64,000 nucleotides of DNA from Dyadobacter sp. CY323 (lineage in GTDB: Bacteria; Bacteroidota; Bacteroidia; Cytophagales; Spirosomataceae): contig NZ_JAJUXH010000022.1 of NCBI RefSeq assembly GCF_021390245.1, positions 53,826 through 117,825 on the forward strand, written 5' to 3'. A model generated the notes under the pieces. The model did no database searches, was not told the origin of the DNA, and saw only the letters and a program-made list of their open reading frames with translations. Positions 18,553 through 27,074 of the stretch are shown here, one piece after another (positions within the stretch are counted from its first letter, which is position 1; each line of letters begins with the position of its first letter). The translations under genes and the position numbers were made by a program.

Positions 18553-19968
18553 ATGAAGTTCTATAAGAAGATCTGTTTATTCGTAATTTTTTTGATCATT
18601 GCCGGGTATGCTCATGGACAGATTGTTACGGCAGATTCCAGTGGGCTTTTGGTTATCGGGGATGTACGCGTTGAAGGAAATCACCGCACCCGGTCGGGCA
18701 TTATCCTGCGCGAAATGGCGATCAAAACCGGGGACACGCTCACCACTGCCGCGCTGAAAGAACAACTCGAAATCGACCGCAGGAAGGTTGTTAACACCAA
18801 TTTATTCGTCACCGTCGAGCTGCTGACGCAGGCAAACGTCGATTCCGTTCGAACGGACATTCGCATTGTAGTGAAGGAACGCTGGTACTTTATATTTCTG
18901 CCGGTTTTTCAGCTTGCCGACCGTAACTTCAATGAATGGTGGTACGAACGGAAACGGGACTTGTCGAGAACAACCTATGGTGTTTACCTGAGCTATGGGA
19001 ATGTGACCGGCCGGGCAGACAAGCTGCGTTTTCTGGCTGAATTTGGCTTTATTCCGAAATTTGAGCTGGCCTATTCACTGCCCTATCTGGACAAGGCGCA
19101 AAAAACCGGTATTACCATCGGAACCTCATACTCGCTCAACAAAACAACTGCATTTCGCACGTGGCGCGACAAACTGCAATATTTCAACAGTGAGGAGGTG
19201 AACCGGGAAAGGTTCTCCGCGTATGTGGCGCTTTCACGCCGGAATAAATACTATACATTCCATTCCGTAGACCTGCGATGGAGCCATGGGAATATTTCAG
19301 ACACGATCGCCACCCTCAATCCCAACTATTTTCTGGACAGTAAAAAGAAACAGGAATATTTTCAGCTGACTTATACATTCAGTTACGACAAACGCGACAA
19401 TGTGCAATATGCATTGTCGGGGCAGACGGCCGGCATCCAGGTTTCGAAATCGGGCTTGCTGCCTTCCGATGATATCAACATGCTTTACTTCTACGGGTCC
19501 GTTCGAAAATATGTCCCGCTGGGCAAGAAGTTTTTCTTCAATACCGGCTTCCGCGGGCGCGTCTCTTTTCCTAAAAGGCAACCCTATCAACAGACGGTCG
19601 GGCTGGGTTACCGCAATGACCTGGTGCGGGGATATGAACTATATGTTGTTGATGGTCAGGATTATGGTTTGATAAAAAATGAATTGAAATATAGGCTTTT
19701 TTCAACACAAAAACATCTTTCCTTTATTCCGATCAGGCAGTTTAACACCATTCCGCTGGCTGTATACCTGAATACGTTCGCCGACGCGGGTTACGTCAAA
19801 AACCATTATCCAGAATTCAGTAATACCAGGCTGGGCAACTCAATGCTTTACGGGGCAGGCGCCGGATTGGATATCGTGACTTTTTACAATATTGTTACGC
19901 GATTCAATTTCACTTTGAACGGCAAGGGAGAGAAGCGGTTCTTTTTTAATGTAGCGAGGGAATTTTAG
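18553..19968 (+). CDS. BamA/TamA-like outer-membrane protein with one POTRA domain
   Basis: The protein has 471 residues with a signal ending at AHGQ. A single POTRA-like domain (about 30-115) contains VIGDVRVEGNHRTRSGIILRE and ends in VVKERWYFIFLPVF. A 16-strand-type barrel follows, with conserved GLGYRNDLVRGYELYV in the loop that corresponds to the VRGY/F motif region of the D15/Omp85 family. It ends in FFFNVAREF, a terminal outer-membrane strand. With only one POTRA it is smaller than true BamA, which has five, so it is more likely a specialised Omp85 member. Its exact client is unknown. Confidence 0.8.
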   Translation: MKFYKKICLFVIFLIIAGYAHGQIVTADSSGLLVIGDVRVEGNHRTRSGIILREMAIKTGDTLTTAALKEQLEIDRRKVVNTNLFVTVELLTQANVDSVRTDIRIVVKERWYFIFLPVFQLADRNFNEWWYERKRDLSRTTYGVYLSYGNVTGRADKLRFLAEFGFIPKFELAYSLPYLDKAQKTGITIGTSYSLNKTTAFRTWRDKLQYFNSEEVNRERFSAYVALSRRNKYYTFHSVDLRWSHGNISDTIATLNPNYFLDSKKKQEYFQLTYTFSYDKRDNVQYALSGQTAGIQVSKSGLLPSDDINMLYFYGSVRKYVPLGKKFFFNTGFRGRVSFPKRQPYQQTVGLGYRNDLVRGYELYVVDGQDYGLIKNELKYRLFSTQKHLSFIPIRQFNTIPLAVYLNTFADAGYVKNHYPEFSNTRLGNSMLYGAGAGLDIVTFYNIVTRFNFTLNGKGEKRFFFNVAREF

Positions 19969-20084
19969 TATTTCCGAGCGATTGAAATACGTCTAATGAT
20001 TATATTGTAACTGAATCTTATGGAAAGGCATGACTATTTTACAACCCATTTTAACCTAACTGAATGCAAATAATTTCTACAAAC

Positions 20085-20681
20085 ATGAAAGGTTTACAAA
20101 TCCGGTCCGCCGTATTTTTTTTAGTATTAGCCCTGATCAGCTGTGATACCAAAACCAATGAGAAAACGGAATCTACACCTGATTCGGTGGTTTTGTCACA
20201 ACCCGCACCGGCCGACCTGAATAGTAATCAGTCTGCATTGCTGACAACAATCCTGGGCTCCGCCGAAGAGTCTCCCGAAAACGGCATCCTGAGAGGCATT
20301 GCTTTTGGCGATCCGCTCAGTAAGGTGAAGGCTACGGAAACATTTGAAATGTTTGAGGAAACGCCGGACCATCTCGGATATACTTCGGAAACCGCCAAAC
20401 TTGAAACGATCGATATTCAGTATTTTTTCACGGGAGATAAAAAGGTAAATAAGATTACCGTGGATGTTTACCTGAATAGTCCCGAAGCTACAAAACAGCT
20501 GTGGAGCGCAGCAAAAGCTCATTTTACGAAAAATTACGAAACACCAAAAGAAGAAAAAAAGACAATATCCTGGAATACAAAATCAGTAAAAGTGAATATG
20601 GAAGATGTGTCGGAGGGTAAGGATTACGGCTTGAAATTCCAGTTTTCCCCAACTGATAAAACTGCACTAGCCGCAAAATAA
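20085..20681 (+). CDS. lipoprotein of unknown function
   Basis: The protein has about 198 residues when started at the ATG at 20085 (MKGLQIRSAVF), which places the lipobox LALISC correctly; the upstream in-frame start at 20064 would bury the signal. A Thr/Ser/Glu linker follows the lipid-modified cysteine. The folded part (from about residue 70) begins with GILRGIAFGDPLSKVKATE and resembles the short exported domains that recur in Bacteroidota lipoproteins. I do not recognise a named family. It sits six bases upstream of the cyclophilin gene and is probably in the same operon. Confidence 0.7.
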   Translation: MKGLQIRSAVFFLVLALISCDTKTNEKTESTPDSVVLSQPAPADLNSNQSALLTTILGSAEESPENGILRGIAFGDPLSKVKATETFEMFEETPDHLGYTSETAKLETIDIQYFFTGDKKVNKITVDVYLNSPEATKQLWSAAKAHFTKNYETPKEEKKTISWNTKSVKVNMEDVSEGKDYGLKFQFSPTDKTALAAK

Positions 20682-20686
20682 TCATT

Positions 20687-21394
20687 ATGAAAAATCAAAA
20701 AACCATTTTATTAAGTCTACTTGTTTTATTGTCTTTCAGCGTTTTAGCTCAGAAAAAATCAAAGAAAGACCATGTAGTAACCATTTCCACGAGTGAAGGA
20801 ACGATGCGTGTGATCTTGTTTGACGAAACACCCAAACACAAGGCGAATTTCCTTAAACTGATCGATGAAAAGTTTTATGATGGCTTGCTGTTCCACCGGG
20901 TAATCGATGATTTCATGATCCAGGGTGGCGATCCTAATTCACGCAACGCCAAGCCGGGCGAGTTTCTTGGAAAAGGCGATAATGGCTATAAAATTCCTGC
21001 GGAATTCAGTCCCAAGTTGTTTCATCAGAAAGGCGCTTTAGCAGCTGCAAGGGACAATAATCCTGCAAAAGAATCCAGCGGATGTCAATTTTACATTGTC
21101 CAGGGCAGGAAATGGAGTAAAATTGATCTGGACAAACAAGCCGCACGCGCTGCCAGAAAATTGACGGCTGAGCAACGAAAGGTATATGAAACGATTGGCG
21201 GAACACCGCATTTAGACGGTGCGTATACCGTATTCGGTCAGGTAATCGATGGCATGGAAGTGATGGACAAGATCGGCGCTGTCGAAAAAGACGAGCGTGA
21301 CCGGCCTGAAAAAGATATATCCATGAAGGTTTCGGTGAAGAAAATGAAGAAGAAAAAGATCACCAAAAAATACGGCTGGGATTACAACGCTTAA
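20687..21394 (+). CDS. exported cyclophilin-type peptidyl-prolyl cis-trans isomerase
   Basis: The protein has 235 residues with a signal peptide ending at VLAQ. The cyclophilin core is clear: GLLFHRVIDDFMIQGGDPN holds the catalytic arginine and the substrate loop, then AAARDNNPAKESSGCQFYI and VFGQVIDGMEVMDKIG. An insertion of about 35 residues before the last strands (DKQAARAARKLTAEQRK) is common in Bacteroidota members. It should catalyse proline isomerisation during folding of envelope proteins. The C-terminus is lysine-rich. It is probably co-transcribed with the upstream lipoprotein and with the reductase 10 bases downstream. Confidence 0.93.
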   Translation: MKNQKTILLSLLVLLSFSVLAQKKSKKDHVVTISTSEGTMRVILFDETPKHKANFLKLIDEKFYDGLLFHRVIDDFMIQGGDPNSRNAKPGEFLGKGDNGYKIPAEFSPKLFHQKGALAAARDNNPAKESSGCQFYIVQGRKWSKIDLDKQAARAARKLTAEQRKVYETIGGTPHLDGAYTVFGQVIDGMEVMDKIGAVEKDERDRPEKDISMKVSVKKMKKKKITKKYGWDYNA

Positions 21395-21404
21395 CGTTTT
21401 TGCA

Positions 21405-22313
21405 TTGAAAAAAAGACGGATACTGATTACAGGGTCAAACGGCCTGCTCGGGCAAAAACTAGTCGAGCTACTCACGCAGCAAGCTGGTTTTGAAACAATT
21501 GCGACAGCAAAAGGACCAAACAGATTACCAATTACCGGCGGCTACCGCTACATGGAAATGGATATTACAGATCCTGACCAGGTAGAAGCGGTATTTGGTG
21601 AAACCCAGCCGGAAATCGTGATCCATACTGCTGCGATGACCAATGTGGATCAATGCGAACTGGAAAAAGAAGCATGCTGGAAGCTGAATGTAACCGCGGT
21701 CGAAAACCTGATACAGGCCTGCAAAAAATATAATGTCTTTTTACAGCACCTTTCTACCGACTTTATTTTTGATGGTAAATCCGGTCCGTATAAAGAAGAA
21801 GACAGTCCCAATCCAATCAGTTTTTACGGATGGAGCAAATATGCCGCAGAAAAAGCAGTGATCCATTCAGGAATTGAATGGGCGATCGCGCGGACGGTTT
21901 TGGTATATGGCATTGCGCATGATATGAGCCGCAGCAATATTATTCTGTGGGTCAAAAAATCCTTGCAGGAAGGAAAGCAGATTAAAGTCGTAACCGATCA
22001 GTTCAGGACGCCCACCTTAGCGGAAGATCTGGCAATGGGGTGTTTTCTGATTGCAGAAAAAAAGGCGCAGGGAATTTTCCATATTTCAGGAAAAGACTTT
22101 CTGACGCCTTTTGAAATGGCTATAATGGCCGCTGACTATTTTTCTCTGGACAAATCGCTCATTTCCCCCACCGATGCTTCGGTATTTACCCAGCCCGCCC
22201 GCCGACCTCCGCGGACGGGATTTGATCTGACAAAATCCCGTGAAATTTTAGGGTATAACCCTCATTCTTTCGAGGAAGGAATTGCCATTCTGGCCGGACA
22301 AACGGGCATTTAA
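21405..22313 (+). CDS. RmlD-like NAD(P)-dependent sugar reductase (extended SDR)
   Basis: The protein has 302 residues. The Rossmann motif ITGSNGLLGQ is at the N-terminus, followed by HTAAMTNVDQCE and LSTDFIFDGKSGPY, then YGWSKYAAEK with the catalytic Tyr-xxx-Lys, all typical of dTDP-4-dehydrorhamnose reductases. No other rhamnose genes (RmlABC) are near, so the true substrate may be different. The apparent start is a TTG at 21405; the next in-frame ATG is too far in and would remove the nucleotide-binding motif. The gene follows the cyclophilin gene closely and ends one base before the convergent phosphorylase gene. Confidence 0.8.
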   Translation: MKKRRILITGSNGLLGQKLVELLTQQAGFETIATAKGPNRLPITGGYRYMEMDITDPDQVEAVFGETQPEIVIHTAAMTNVDQCELEKEACWKLNVTAVENLIQACKKYNVFLQHLSTDFIFDGKSGPYKEEDSPNPISFYGWSKYAAEKAVIHSGIEWAIARTVLVYGIAHDMSRSNIILWVKKSLQEGKQIKVVTDQFRTPTLAEDLAMGCFLIAEKKAQGIFHISGKDFLTPFEMAIMAADYFSLDKSLISPTDASVFTQPARRPPRTGFDLTKSREILGYNPHSFEEGIAILAGQTGI

Positions 22314-23969
22314 TTAATATAGCTTTTCATAATATTCCCGCGCCATCCGGTCCGAGTTGAAATCGACGCTGACATCGTTCATGCTTTGTAACGTCATTTG
22401 CTTCCACTTTTCCTGATTCGTATAATAGGTCGGAATAACATCCGTTTCGAGCTTTTCCATCAGATTATCACAATCCTGTTTGTTGATATCTTCGCCAGTA
22501 GCAACGGGCAAAATGAAGGAATTTTCACCATCTCTGGCAAATTCGCAGATCCAGCCATCATAAGTCGAGAGGTTCAACGATGCATTCATCGCAGCGGTCA
22601 TCCCGCTGGTACCCGAAGCCTCACGGGTTACGACCGGCGTGTTTAACCAAATATCGGAACCGTCTTTCAGTAACTTGGACAAGCCCAGTTCATACCCGGT
22701 GAGAACAGCCATATTTGGAAAAAGATGGCTCAGGTAAAACAAATGATTGAATGTATTGATTGCACCTTCATCTTTTGGATACGGTTTCCCAGCCCAGATC
22801 ACCTGAACCGGTTTCTCGGTATCGCTCATCATTTTCCGGAAACGTTCGAGGTCCCATGCAAGCATATCCGGTCTTTTGTAAGCTGCAAACCGGCGTGCCC
22901 ACACTATCGTAAGTATTTCAGGATCAAACAATTTACCACTCTGATCAGCAACTGTTTTAAACAAAAGCCTTTTCAACTCTTTTTTCCTGGAAGTAATTCG
23001 TTCGGTATCGCCGGCCAATCTGGCTTGTTCAAGCTCTGGGTCAACCCAATAACGGTTGTTTTGTGCATTGGTAATGTGATCGATCGGCGCCAGGTTTGGA
23101 AATGCTTTCCACATCTGCCGGGACACCTCGCCGTGTAATTTCGAGACGGCATTCGCTTTTCTGCTGAGACTTAATGCAGCGAGAGAATGGTTAAAAATTT
23201 CACCTTTCGTGCCGCTGATTTTCCGGACCGTTTCAAGATTTAATCCTGAAAAAAATCCGAGCTTTTCCAGGAAATGAATATCATGTTTCTCATTACCAGC
23301 TTCCTCGGGCGTATGTGTTGTAAATACCACCCGTTTTTTGACCTCCGCTATTTTTTTATGTTTTTTAAACAAATGGAAAATCCCGGAAACCGCATGGGCC
23401 TCATTGAAATGATAAACCTGGGGCTCATACTTTAATTCTTCCAGAAGCCTGGTCCCGCCTATGCCTAAAACCATACATTGAGCTACCTTATACGAAACAT
23501 CGGCATCATAAAGTGAATACGAAATCGCCCGGGTAGTCTCATCATTTCCATCCGTATCGGTGGTTAACAAAAACAATGGAGCTGAGTTAAACACGTCCGG
23601 CGCAAGGTAGTAGGCCGCAATCCAAACCTGTTTGCCCATCATCGGGATCTGGAAGCGTATGCCCGTATCTGTCAAAAATGAATACATTTTTTCATGAAAT
23701 TCCGGCTGCATACTCCCGTCCTTTTTTCGGCCCTGGTCGTAGTACCCGTACTTCCAAAGCATTCCGATCCCGATCACATTTTGTTTCAGGTCGTAAACGC
23801 TGCGCATGTGCGATCCGGCCAGAAAACCCAGTCCGCCTGAATAAATTTTCAGGGCCTGGTCGATGGCGAATTCCATTGAAAAGTATGCTACTGATTTTTT
23901 GTATTGATTATCCGGAGTGAATGGATGCTGGTAGGGAATTGAAAAAGACGATTGTGACATCGGAAGCAT
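22314..23969 (-). CDS. alpha-glucan phosphorylase homologue, PLP lysine replaced
   Basis: The protein has 551 residues, the short bacterial/archaeal phosphorylase type rather than the 800-residue E. coli type. Family marks include YFSMEFAI, YSGGLGFLAGSH, KYGYYDQ, YHFNEAHA, FTTHTPEEAGNE, VWARRFAAYKRPD and EASGTSGMTAAMN. Glycogen phosphorylases normally have the pyridoxal-phosphate lysine just after the GTSGM or GTGNM segment (GTSGMK); here that position is threonine (about T458). The enzyme may therefore not bind PLP in the usual way, or may have another role in glucan metabolism. MSQSS at 23960 is an alternative start. It lies 94 bases downstream of the MNIO gene on the same strand. Confidence 0.82.
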   Translation of the reverse strand: MLPMSQSSFSIPYQHPFTPDNQYKKSVAYFSMEFAIDQALKIYSGGLGFLAGSHMRSVYDLKQNVIGIGMLWKYGYYDQGRKKDGSMQPEFHEKMYSFLTDTGIRFQIPMMGKQVWIAAYYLAPDVFNSAPLFLLTTDTDGNDETTRAISYSLYDADVSYKVAQCMVLGIGGTRLLEELKYEPQVYHFNEAHAVSGIFHLFKKHKKIAEVKKRVVFTTHTPEEAGNEKHDIHFLEKLGFFSGLNLETVRKISGTKGEIFNHSLAALSLSRKANAVSKLHGEVSRQMWKAFPNLAPIDHITNAQNNRYWVDPELEQARLAGDTERITSRKKELKRLLFKTVADQSGKLFDPEILTIVWARRFAAYKRPDMLAWDLERFRKMMSDTEKPVQVIWAGKPYPKDEGAINTFNHLFYLSHLFPNMAVLTGYELGLSKLLKDGSDIWLNTPVVTREASGTSGMTAAMNASLNLSTYDGWICEFARDGENSFILPVATGEDINKQDCDNLMEKLETDVIPTYYTNQEKWKQMTLQSMNDVSVDFNSDRMAREYYEKLY

Positions 23970-24062
23970 TTTTGGTGAGAGTACGATTTCTGAATGAACA
24001 AACTACAAAATTATGCCATGTTCATTTTTGAAATTTAGTGATTCACACGGATTTCCCGCAAA

Positions 24063-25190
24063 TCAAAACCCATTTTTCCATTTCTGCGCGATTGCAATGG
24101 CCGTATCAAGCATTGCTGGTTCCCATTGTTCAACATTCCATTCAGAGTTGGATAATGCCGAACTTTCCAGCCGCATTCGGGCATCGGTCAGGTCCCTGGC
24201 ATTTTCCAGAATGTAGGAGAGTTCGGTTTGCTGATTGTATAAAGGCAGATCTTCCGGCGGCACTTTGTCGGGAATTACCCCAATCGCAGGAAGAAAGTTA
24301 TTTGTTATGGAATTGATGTGTGCGCTTGATTCCTTCTTAACAATTCCATCCATTCTCAGGAAATCATTCTGAAACGCTACCCGCCGACTTTCCGAATCCA
24401 ATGCAGTTCCAAGCTGTTCCAACACCACATATTTCAGATTTGCGCATTTCGGAACCGTGCGTTTCAGATAGTCAAAAACCTGTTCGGGCACGGATTCGTC
24501 GTGTGTGTCGCGTCGCACAATTTTCCCGTGTGTATTCGAAAGATCGTCCCAGCTGCCCCCCGAAATATGTATCTCCCGAACCCGATCGAGCGGATAAAGC
24601 CGGATAATCTCATTAAATGGAATGCTGAAATTGTGGCTCTGGCAATACAAATTATGTAAGTCCAGAATAATAAAGCCATTCACGCTTTCAACCAGTTGGT
24701 TCAAAAAGTCGCCGTGCTTCTTTACTTCTTCGAGTGAATACGAAAACGCCAGATTTTCCAATCCCACCGGACAACGGCACGCATCCTGAATCCGTTTCAG
24801 ACGGTCCGAACCAATGGCCAGAGTGGAAGTAGTTAATGGAATACCGATGGGTGCACCTTTATGGAAATCTGCCCCGGTCAGAAACCCGAAATGTTCCGAG
24901 ATATGGTCAAAATGAAATTGATCGGACAGCTTTTTAAGCTTGTCCAGCCATTGCTGCTGCTCAGGCAGCCATTTTCCGGAAAACAGTGAAAAGTAAACTC
25001 CGTGCCCGACGAGCCTGTCGTTTTTGCTGAATTCGCCGATGAGGTCCGAAAACCACGATGGTATTTCATTGAATTTAAAAAGTGTATCGAACGACCATTC
25101 AATGGCATCCACTTTCTCCTGCTCGAATAATGGAAGAGAAGCCATCAGAATGTGGGCATCGAGGTTGCAGGCTATCGAGGAGTAAATCAT
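24063..25190 (-). CDS. MNIO (DUF692) family peptide-modifying oxidase
   Basis: The protein has 375 residues from the ATG at 25190, chosen because it overlaps the stop of the upstream peptide gene as ATGA; a start at 25211 would add seven residues. The TIM-barrel core has the multinuclear-iron ligand pattern of this family: GHGVYFS (H63), SEHFG (H100), GLENL (E145), DLHNLYC (D177, H179, N180), EIHISGG (H208), RRDTHDE (D228, H230) and VLEQ (E258). Characterised relatives (MbnB, TglH, ChrH) modify cysteine or other residues of ribosomal peptides. Residues from about 276 to 375 form an extra C-terminal region, so it is longer than the usual 270-290. No separate partner (DUF2063/MbnC-like) gene is present nearby. 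Confidence 0.85.
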   Translation of the reverse strand: MIYSSIACNLDAHILMASLPLFEQEKVDAIEWSFDTLFKFNEIPSWFSDLIGEFSKNDRLVGHGVYFSLFSGKWLPEQQQWLDKLKKLSDQFHFDHISEHFGFLTGADFHKGAPIGIPLTTSTLAIGSDRLKRIQDACRCPVGLENLAFSYSLEEVKKHGDFLNQLVESVNGFIILDLHNLYCQSHNFSIPFNEIIRLYPLDRVREIHISGGSWDDLSNTHGKIVRRDTHDESVPEQVFDYLKRTVPKCANLKYVVLEQLGTALDSESRRVAFQNDFLRMDGIVKKESSAHINSITNNFLPAIGVIPDKVPPEDLPLYNQQTELSYILENARDLTDARMRLESSALSNSEWNVEQWEPAMLDTAIAIAQKWKNGF

Positions 25191-25345
25191 CCCATTCCGC
25201 ATGCGGGGCATGGATCTGATTTCTTCTTATTTTCTTTTTTTTCCCCTGGTTTGATGATGTAGTCCGTACATGCCACGGTAGACGTAATGGTGGCGATCGC
25301 GACGGAGACGGCGACAGCTTGTAAAATGGTTTTTGAGATTTTCAT
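25187..25345 (-). CDS. small exported peptide ending in CPACGMG, candidate MNIO substrate
   Basis: The gene encodes 52 residues. The N-terminus is positively charged (MKISK) and followed by a hydrophobic stretch, ILQAVAVSVAIATITSTVAC. Cys26 could be a lipidation site, although the lipobox TVAC is not canonical. A short lysine/glutamate-rich linker (KPGEKKENKKKSDP) leads to CPACGMG at the extreme C-terminus, with cysteines at 46 and 49. The stop codon overlaps the MNIO start (ATGA), so the two are translationally coupled. Peptides with C-terminal cysteine motifs next to MNIO genes are substrates in known RiPP systems. The gene is short and easily missed. The modification chemistry is an inference. 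Confidence 0.78.
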   Translation of the reverse strand: MKISKTILQAVAVSVAIATITSTVACTDYIIKPGEKKENKKKSDPCPACGMG

Positions 25346-25433
25346 GGGTCAGGTATTAAGGTGAATTGAAATACCTGGAAAAGACAACGATCCGCGCAGA
25401 TTGGTTGTAACTGTTTGTTTATTTTTAAAAACA

Positions 25434-25470
25434 AAAAAGGCCTGATTTCAAGAAAAAATCGGGCCTTTTA
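25434..25470 (-). terminator. rho-independent terminator of the LEA-like gene
   Basis: An inverted repeat around AAAGGCCTGATTT and AAATCGGGCCTTT is followed, on the minus strand, by a T-rich tract. It lies 18 bases past the stop of the 25488-26303 gene and separates it from the MNIO cassette, which therefore needs its own promoter within 25346-25434. Confidence 0.85.
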
Positions 25471-25487
25471 CAATACAAACGCTAATG

Positions 25488-26303
25488 TTATTTCCCGAAC
25501 AACCTTGCCCAGAAACCTTTGGCTTTGGTCTTCGTTTCCACGTATTTTTCAGACGCAACTTCCTTTAACTCTTCCAGTTCTACTGTCGCCTTCGCTTTGA
25601 GCTCAGCGGCTTTTACTTGCGCCTCAGCTAATTTCTCAGCAGCAATTTCCTTCGCGTCTTCAAATGCTTCCGCGGCATCTTCTTTGATATCCTCGAATTT
25701 TTCAGCAGCAATCTCTTTATACTCAGCAGCCTTCTCAGTCAGATCCGCTACAATTTCTTCTGCTTTTTCTTTTCCGGCAGCGATTTTCAGTTCTACCTCG
25801 TTCTGAAGCTGCTCGGTTTTAGCAGAGAATGCCGATTTCACTTCTTCGGTTTTTTCCGAAACTACTTCTTTCGCCTCGTCGATTTTCTCTGAGGCTTCTT
25901 CTTTCACCTCGGCCGCAACCTCTTTTGCATCCTCTACTTTCGCTTCAACAACTTCCTGAGCCTCTTCCGTTTTCTCTGCCACTACCTCCTCCGCCTTTTC
26001 AGCAACAAATTCCTCTGCTTCCTCAGCCCCTTCTTCTACGATCTCAGCGGTTTCTTCCACTTTTTCTTCGCCTTGTGCTTTCAGGTCATCGAGTGTTTCA
26101 TAAACTTCCGATTTCACACCGTCGGCGGCGGCTTCGGTTTCTGCTACCTTTTCTTCTGCTACTTCGACTGCCTCATCCTTAATCTCCAGTACTTCTTCCA
26201 CGATCTCATCTTTGGCTTCAGCGGTTGTAGCTTTCAGTTCTTCGGTTTTATTTCCCAGGGATTCTTCTGAATCACCCGGAATAATTTGGTCGTTTTCTGG
26301 CAT
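25488..26303 (-). CDS. Glu/Ala/Lys-rich helical repeat protein (LEA-like)
   Basis: The protein has 271 residues, almost entirely Glu, Ala, Lys, Val and Asp in degenerate repeats of about 11 residues such as EEAEEFVAEKAEEV and AEAFEDAKEIAAEKLAEAQ. These should form one long amphipathic or coiled helix. The C-terminus breaks the pattern with a short aromatic/basic tail, KGFWARLFGK. There is no signal peptide. It resembles group 3 LEA or apolipoprotein-like helical proteins, which protect membranes or proteins under stress, but composition alone drives such similarity. Strongly terminated downstream and transcribed alone. Confidence 0.6.
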   Translation of the reverse strand: MPENDQIIPGDSEESLGNKTEELKATTAEAKDEIVEEVLEIKDEAVEVAEEKVAETEAAADGVKSEVYETLDDLKAQGEEKVEETAEIVEEGAEEAEEFVAEKAEEVVAEKTEEAQEVVEAKVEDAKEVAAEVKEEASEKIDEAKEVVSEKTEEVKSAFSAKTEQLQNEVELKIAAGKEKAEEIVADLTEKAAEYKEIAAEKFEDIKEDAAEAFEDAKEIAAEKLAEAQVKAAELKAKATVELEELKEVASEKYVETKTKAKGFWARLFGK

Positions 26304-26396
26304 GGGGACAAGGTTTAAGGTACGGGAAGTGATTTTGTTGAAATCGTAAGCTACAAAGGAGTTTGCAACGTTGCAAACAATCCGTCCACCTTTCTT

Positions 26397-26963
26397 TCAC
26401 TCTAACCTTCTAATCATCAAATTTTTAACCAACTCAAAAAACGGCTCCGGCTGCAAGGTACGCCAGTTATTGAGCTGAAGCGTTCCACCATAATTGATGT
26501 AGTAGTCGAGCCTGAACTTTTGCCATTGTTCCTCCACATGCTCACGGAAACTCACCGCGGCAATCCAGCCGTCTTCAATTTCGTCAAACCATTCCGCGTA
26601 ATAATCGTCTTCGCTCCCGTGAAAGTCAAAGACATTTTCACCGAGAAGTATGAATTTATTAATACCCTCGCCGATCAGCGGATCGATGACCTGGCGTTTG
26701 AAAAACATGATATCGTTGTGCAGCGTATCATTCCATTCTCCAAACATTTCGATGATCGAATATCCTTTATTATAGTCCGTATAAAGGATTTTGACATACA
26801 AAGTTTCCGACCCTATTTCGTCCCACAACGGATGAATGTAGTATCCGTAAATCGCATTTTCATAGTAATCCAGATTGTACTTGCGCCCGAAAAAAGGCGA
26901 ACGTTCATCGTCACTGGCTACATAGTGTTTCTCCCAGTTATAATAGGGCTCAATTTCCTGCAT
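26397..26963 (-). CDS. conserved hypothetical protein
   Basis: The protein has 188 residues, acidic and rich in aromatic residues. It has no signal peptide or membrane segment. Visible blocks are WEKHYVASDDERSPFFG near the N-terminus, IYGYYIHPLWDEIGSETLY, and LLGENVFDFHGSEDDYYAEW. I recognise no catalytic motif. The compact, well-patterned sequence and intact frame argue for a real cytosolic gene of the Cytophagales. Genes on both sides are unrelated, so context gives no hint. Confidence 0.6.
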   Translation of the reverse strand: MQEIEPYYNWEKHYVASDDERSPFFGRKYNLDYYENAIYGYYIHPLWDEIGSETLYVKILYTDYNKGYSIIEMFGEWNDTLHNDIMFFKRQVIDPLIGEGINKFILLGENVFDFHGSEDDYYAEWFDEIEDGWIAAVSFREHVEEQWQKFRLDYYINYGGTLQLNNWRTLQPEPFFELVKNLMIRRLE

Positions 26964-27016
26964 GACAACAATTTGCTACGGATAATGGATAAATAATACT
27001 CAATTTAACAAAAACA

Positions 27017-27055
27017 AAAAAGGCTTAAACGATGTTTCGATCGCCTAAGCCTTAA
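27017..27055 (-). terminator. rho-independent terminator of the DUF1080 gene
   Basis: The repeat AAGGCTTA ... TAAGCCTT has a 15-18 base loop and, on the minus strand, a following T-rich tract. It begins about 20 bases after the stop of the 27075-27839 gene. Confidence 0.8.
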
Positions 27056-27074
27056 AAAAGTGTACCGCTGACTG

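Noticed and set aside
20064..20084. Upstream in-frame start of the 20085 lipoprotein
   Set aside because: It would place seven residues before the signal peptide; the ATG at 20085 gives a normal lipoprotein signal.
24401..24679. Short ORFs on both strands within the MNIO gene
   Set aside because: They cover only part of the MNIO frame and break the conserved metal-binding motifs.
25211..25211. Upstream start codon (25211) of the MNIO gene
   Set aside because: It would overlap most of the CPACGMG tail of the peptide gene; the ATG at 25190 gives a clean ATGA coupling.
25829..26182. Plus-strand ORF rich in Leu, Pro and Arg within the LEA-like gene
   Set aside because: Its composition is simply the antisense of the Glu/Ala/Lys repeat gene.
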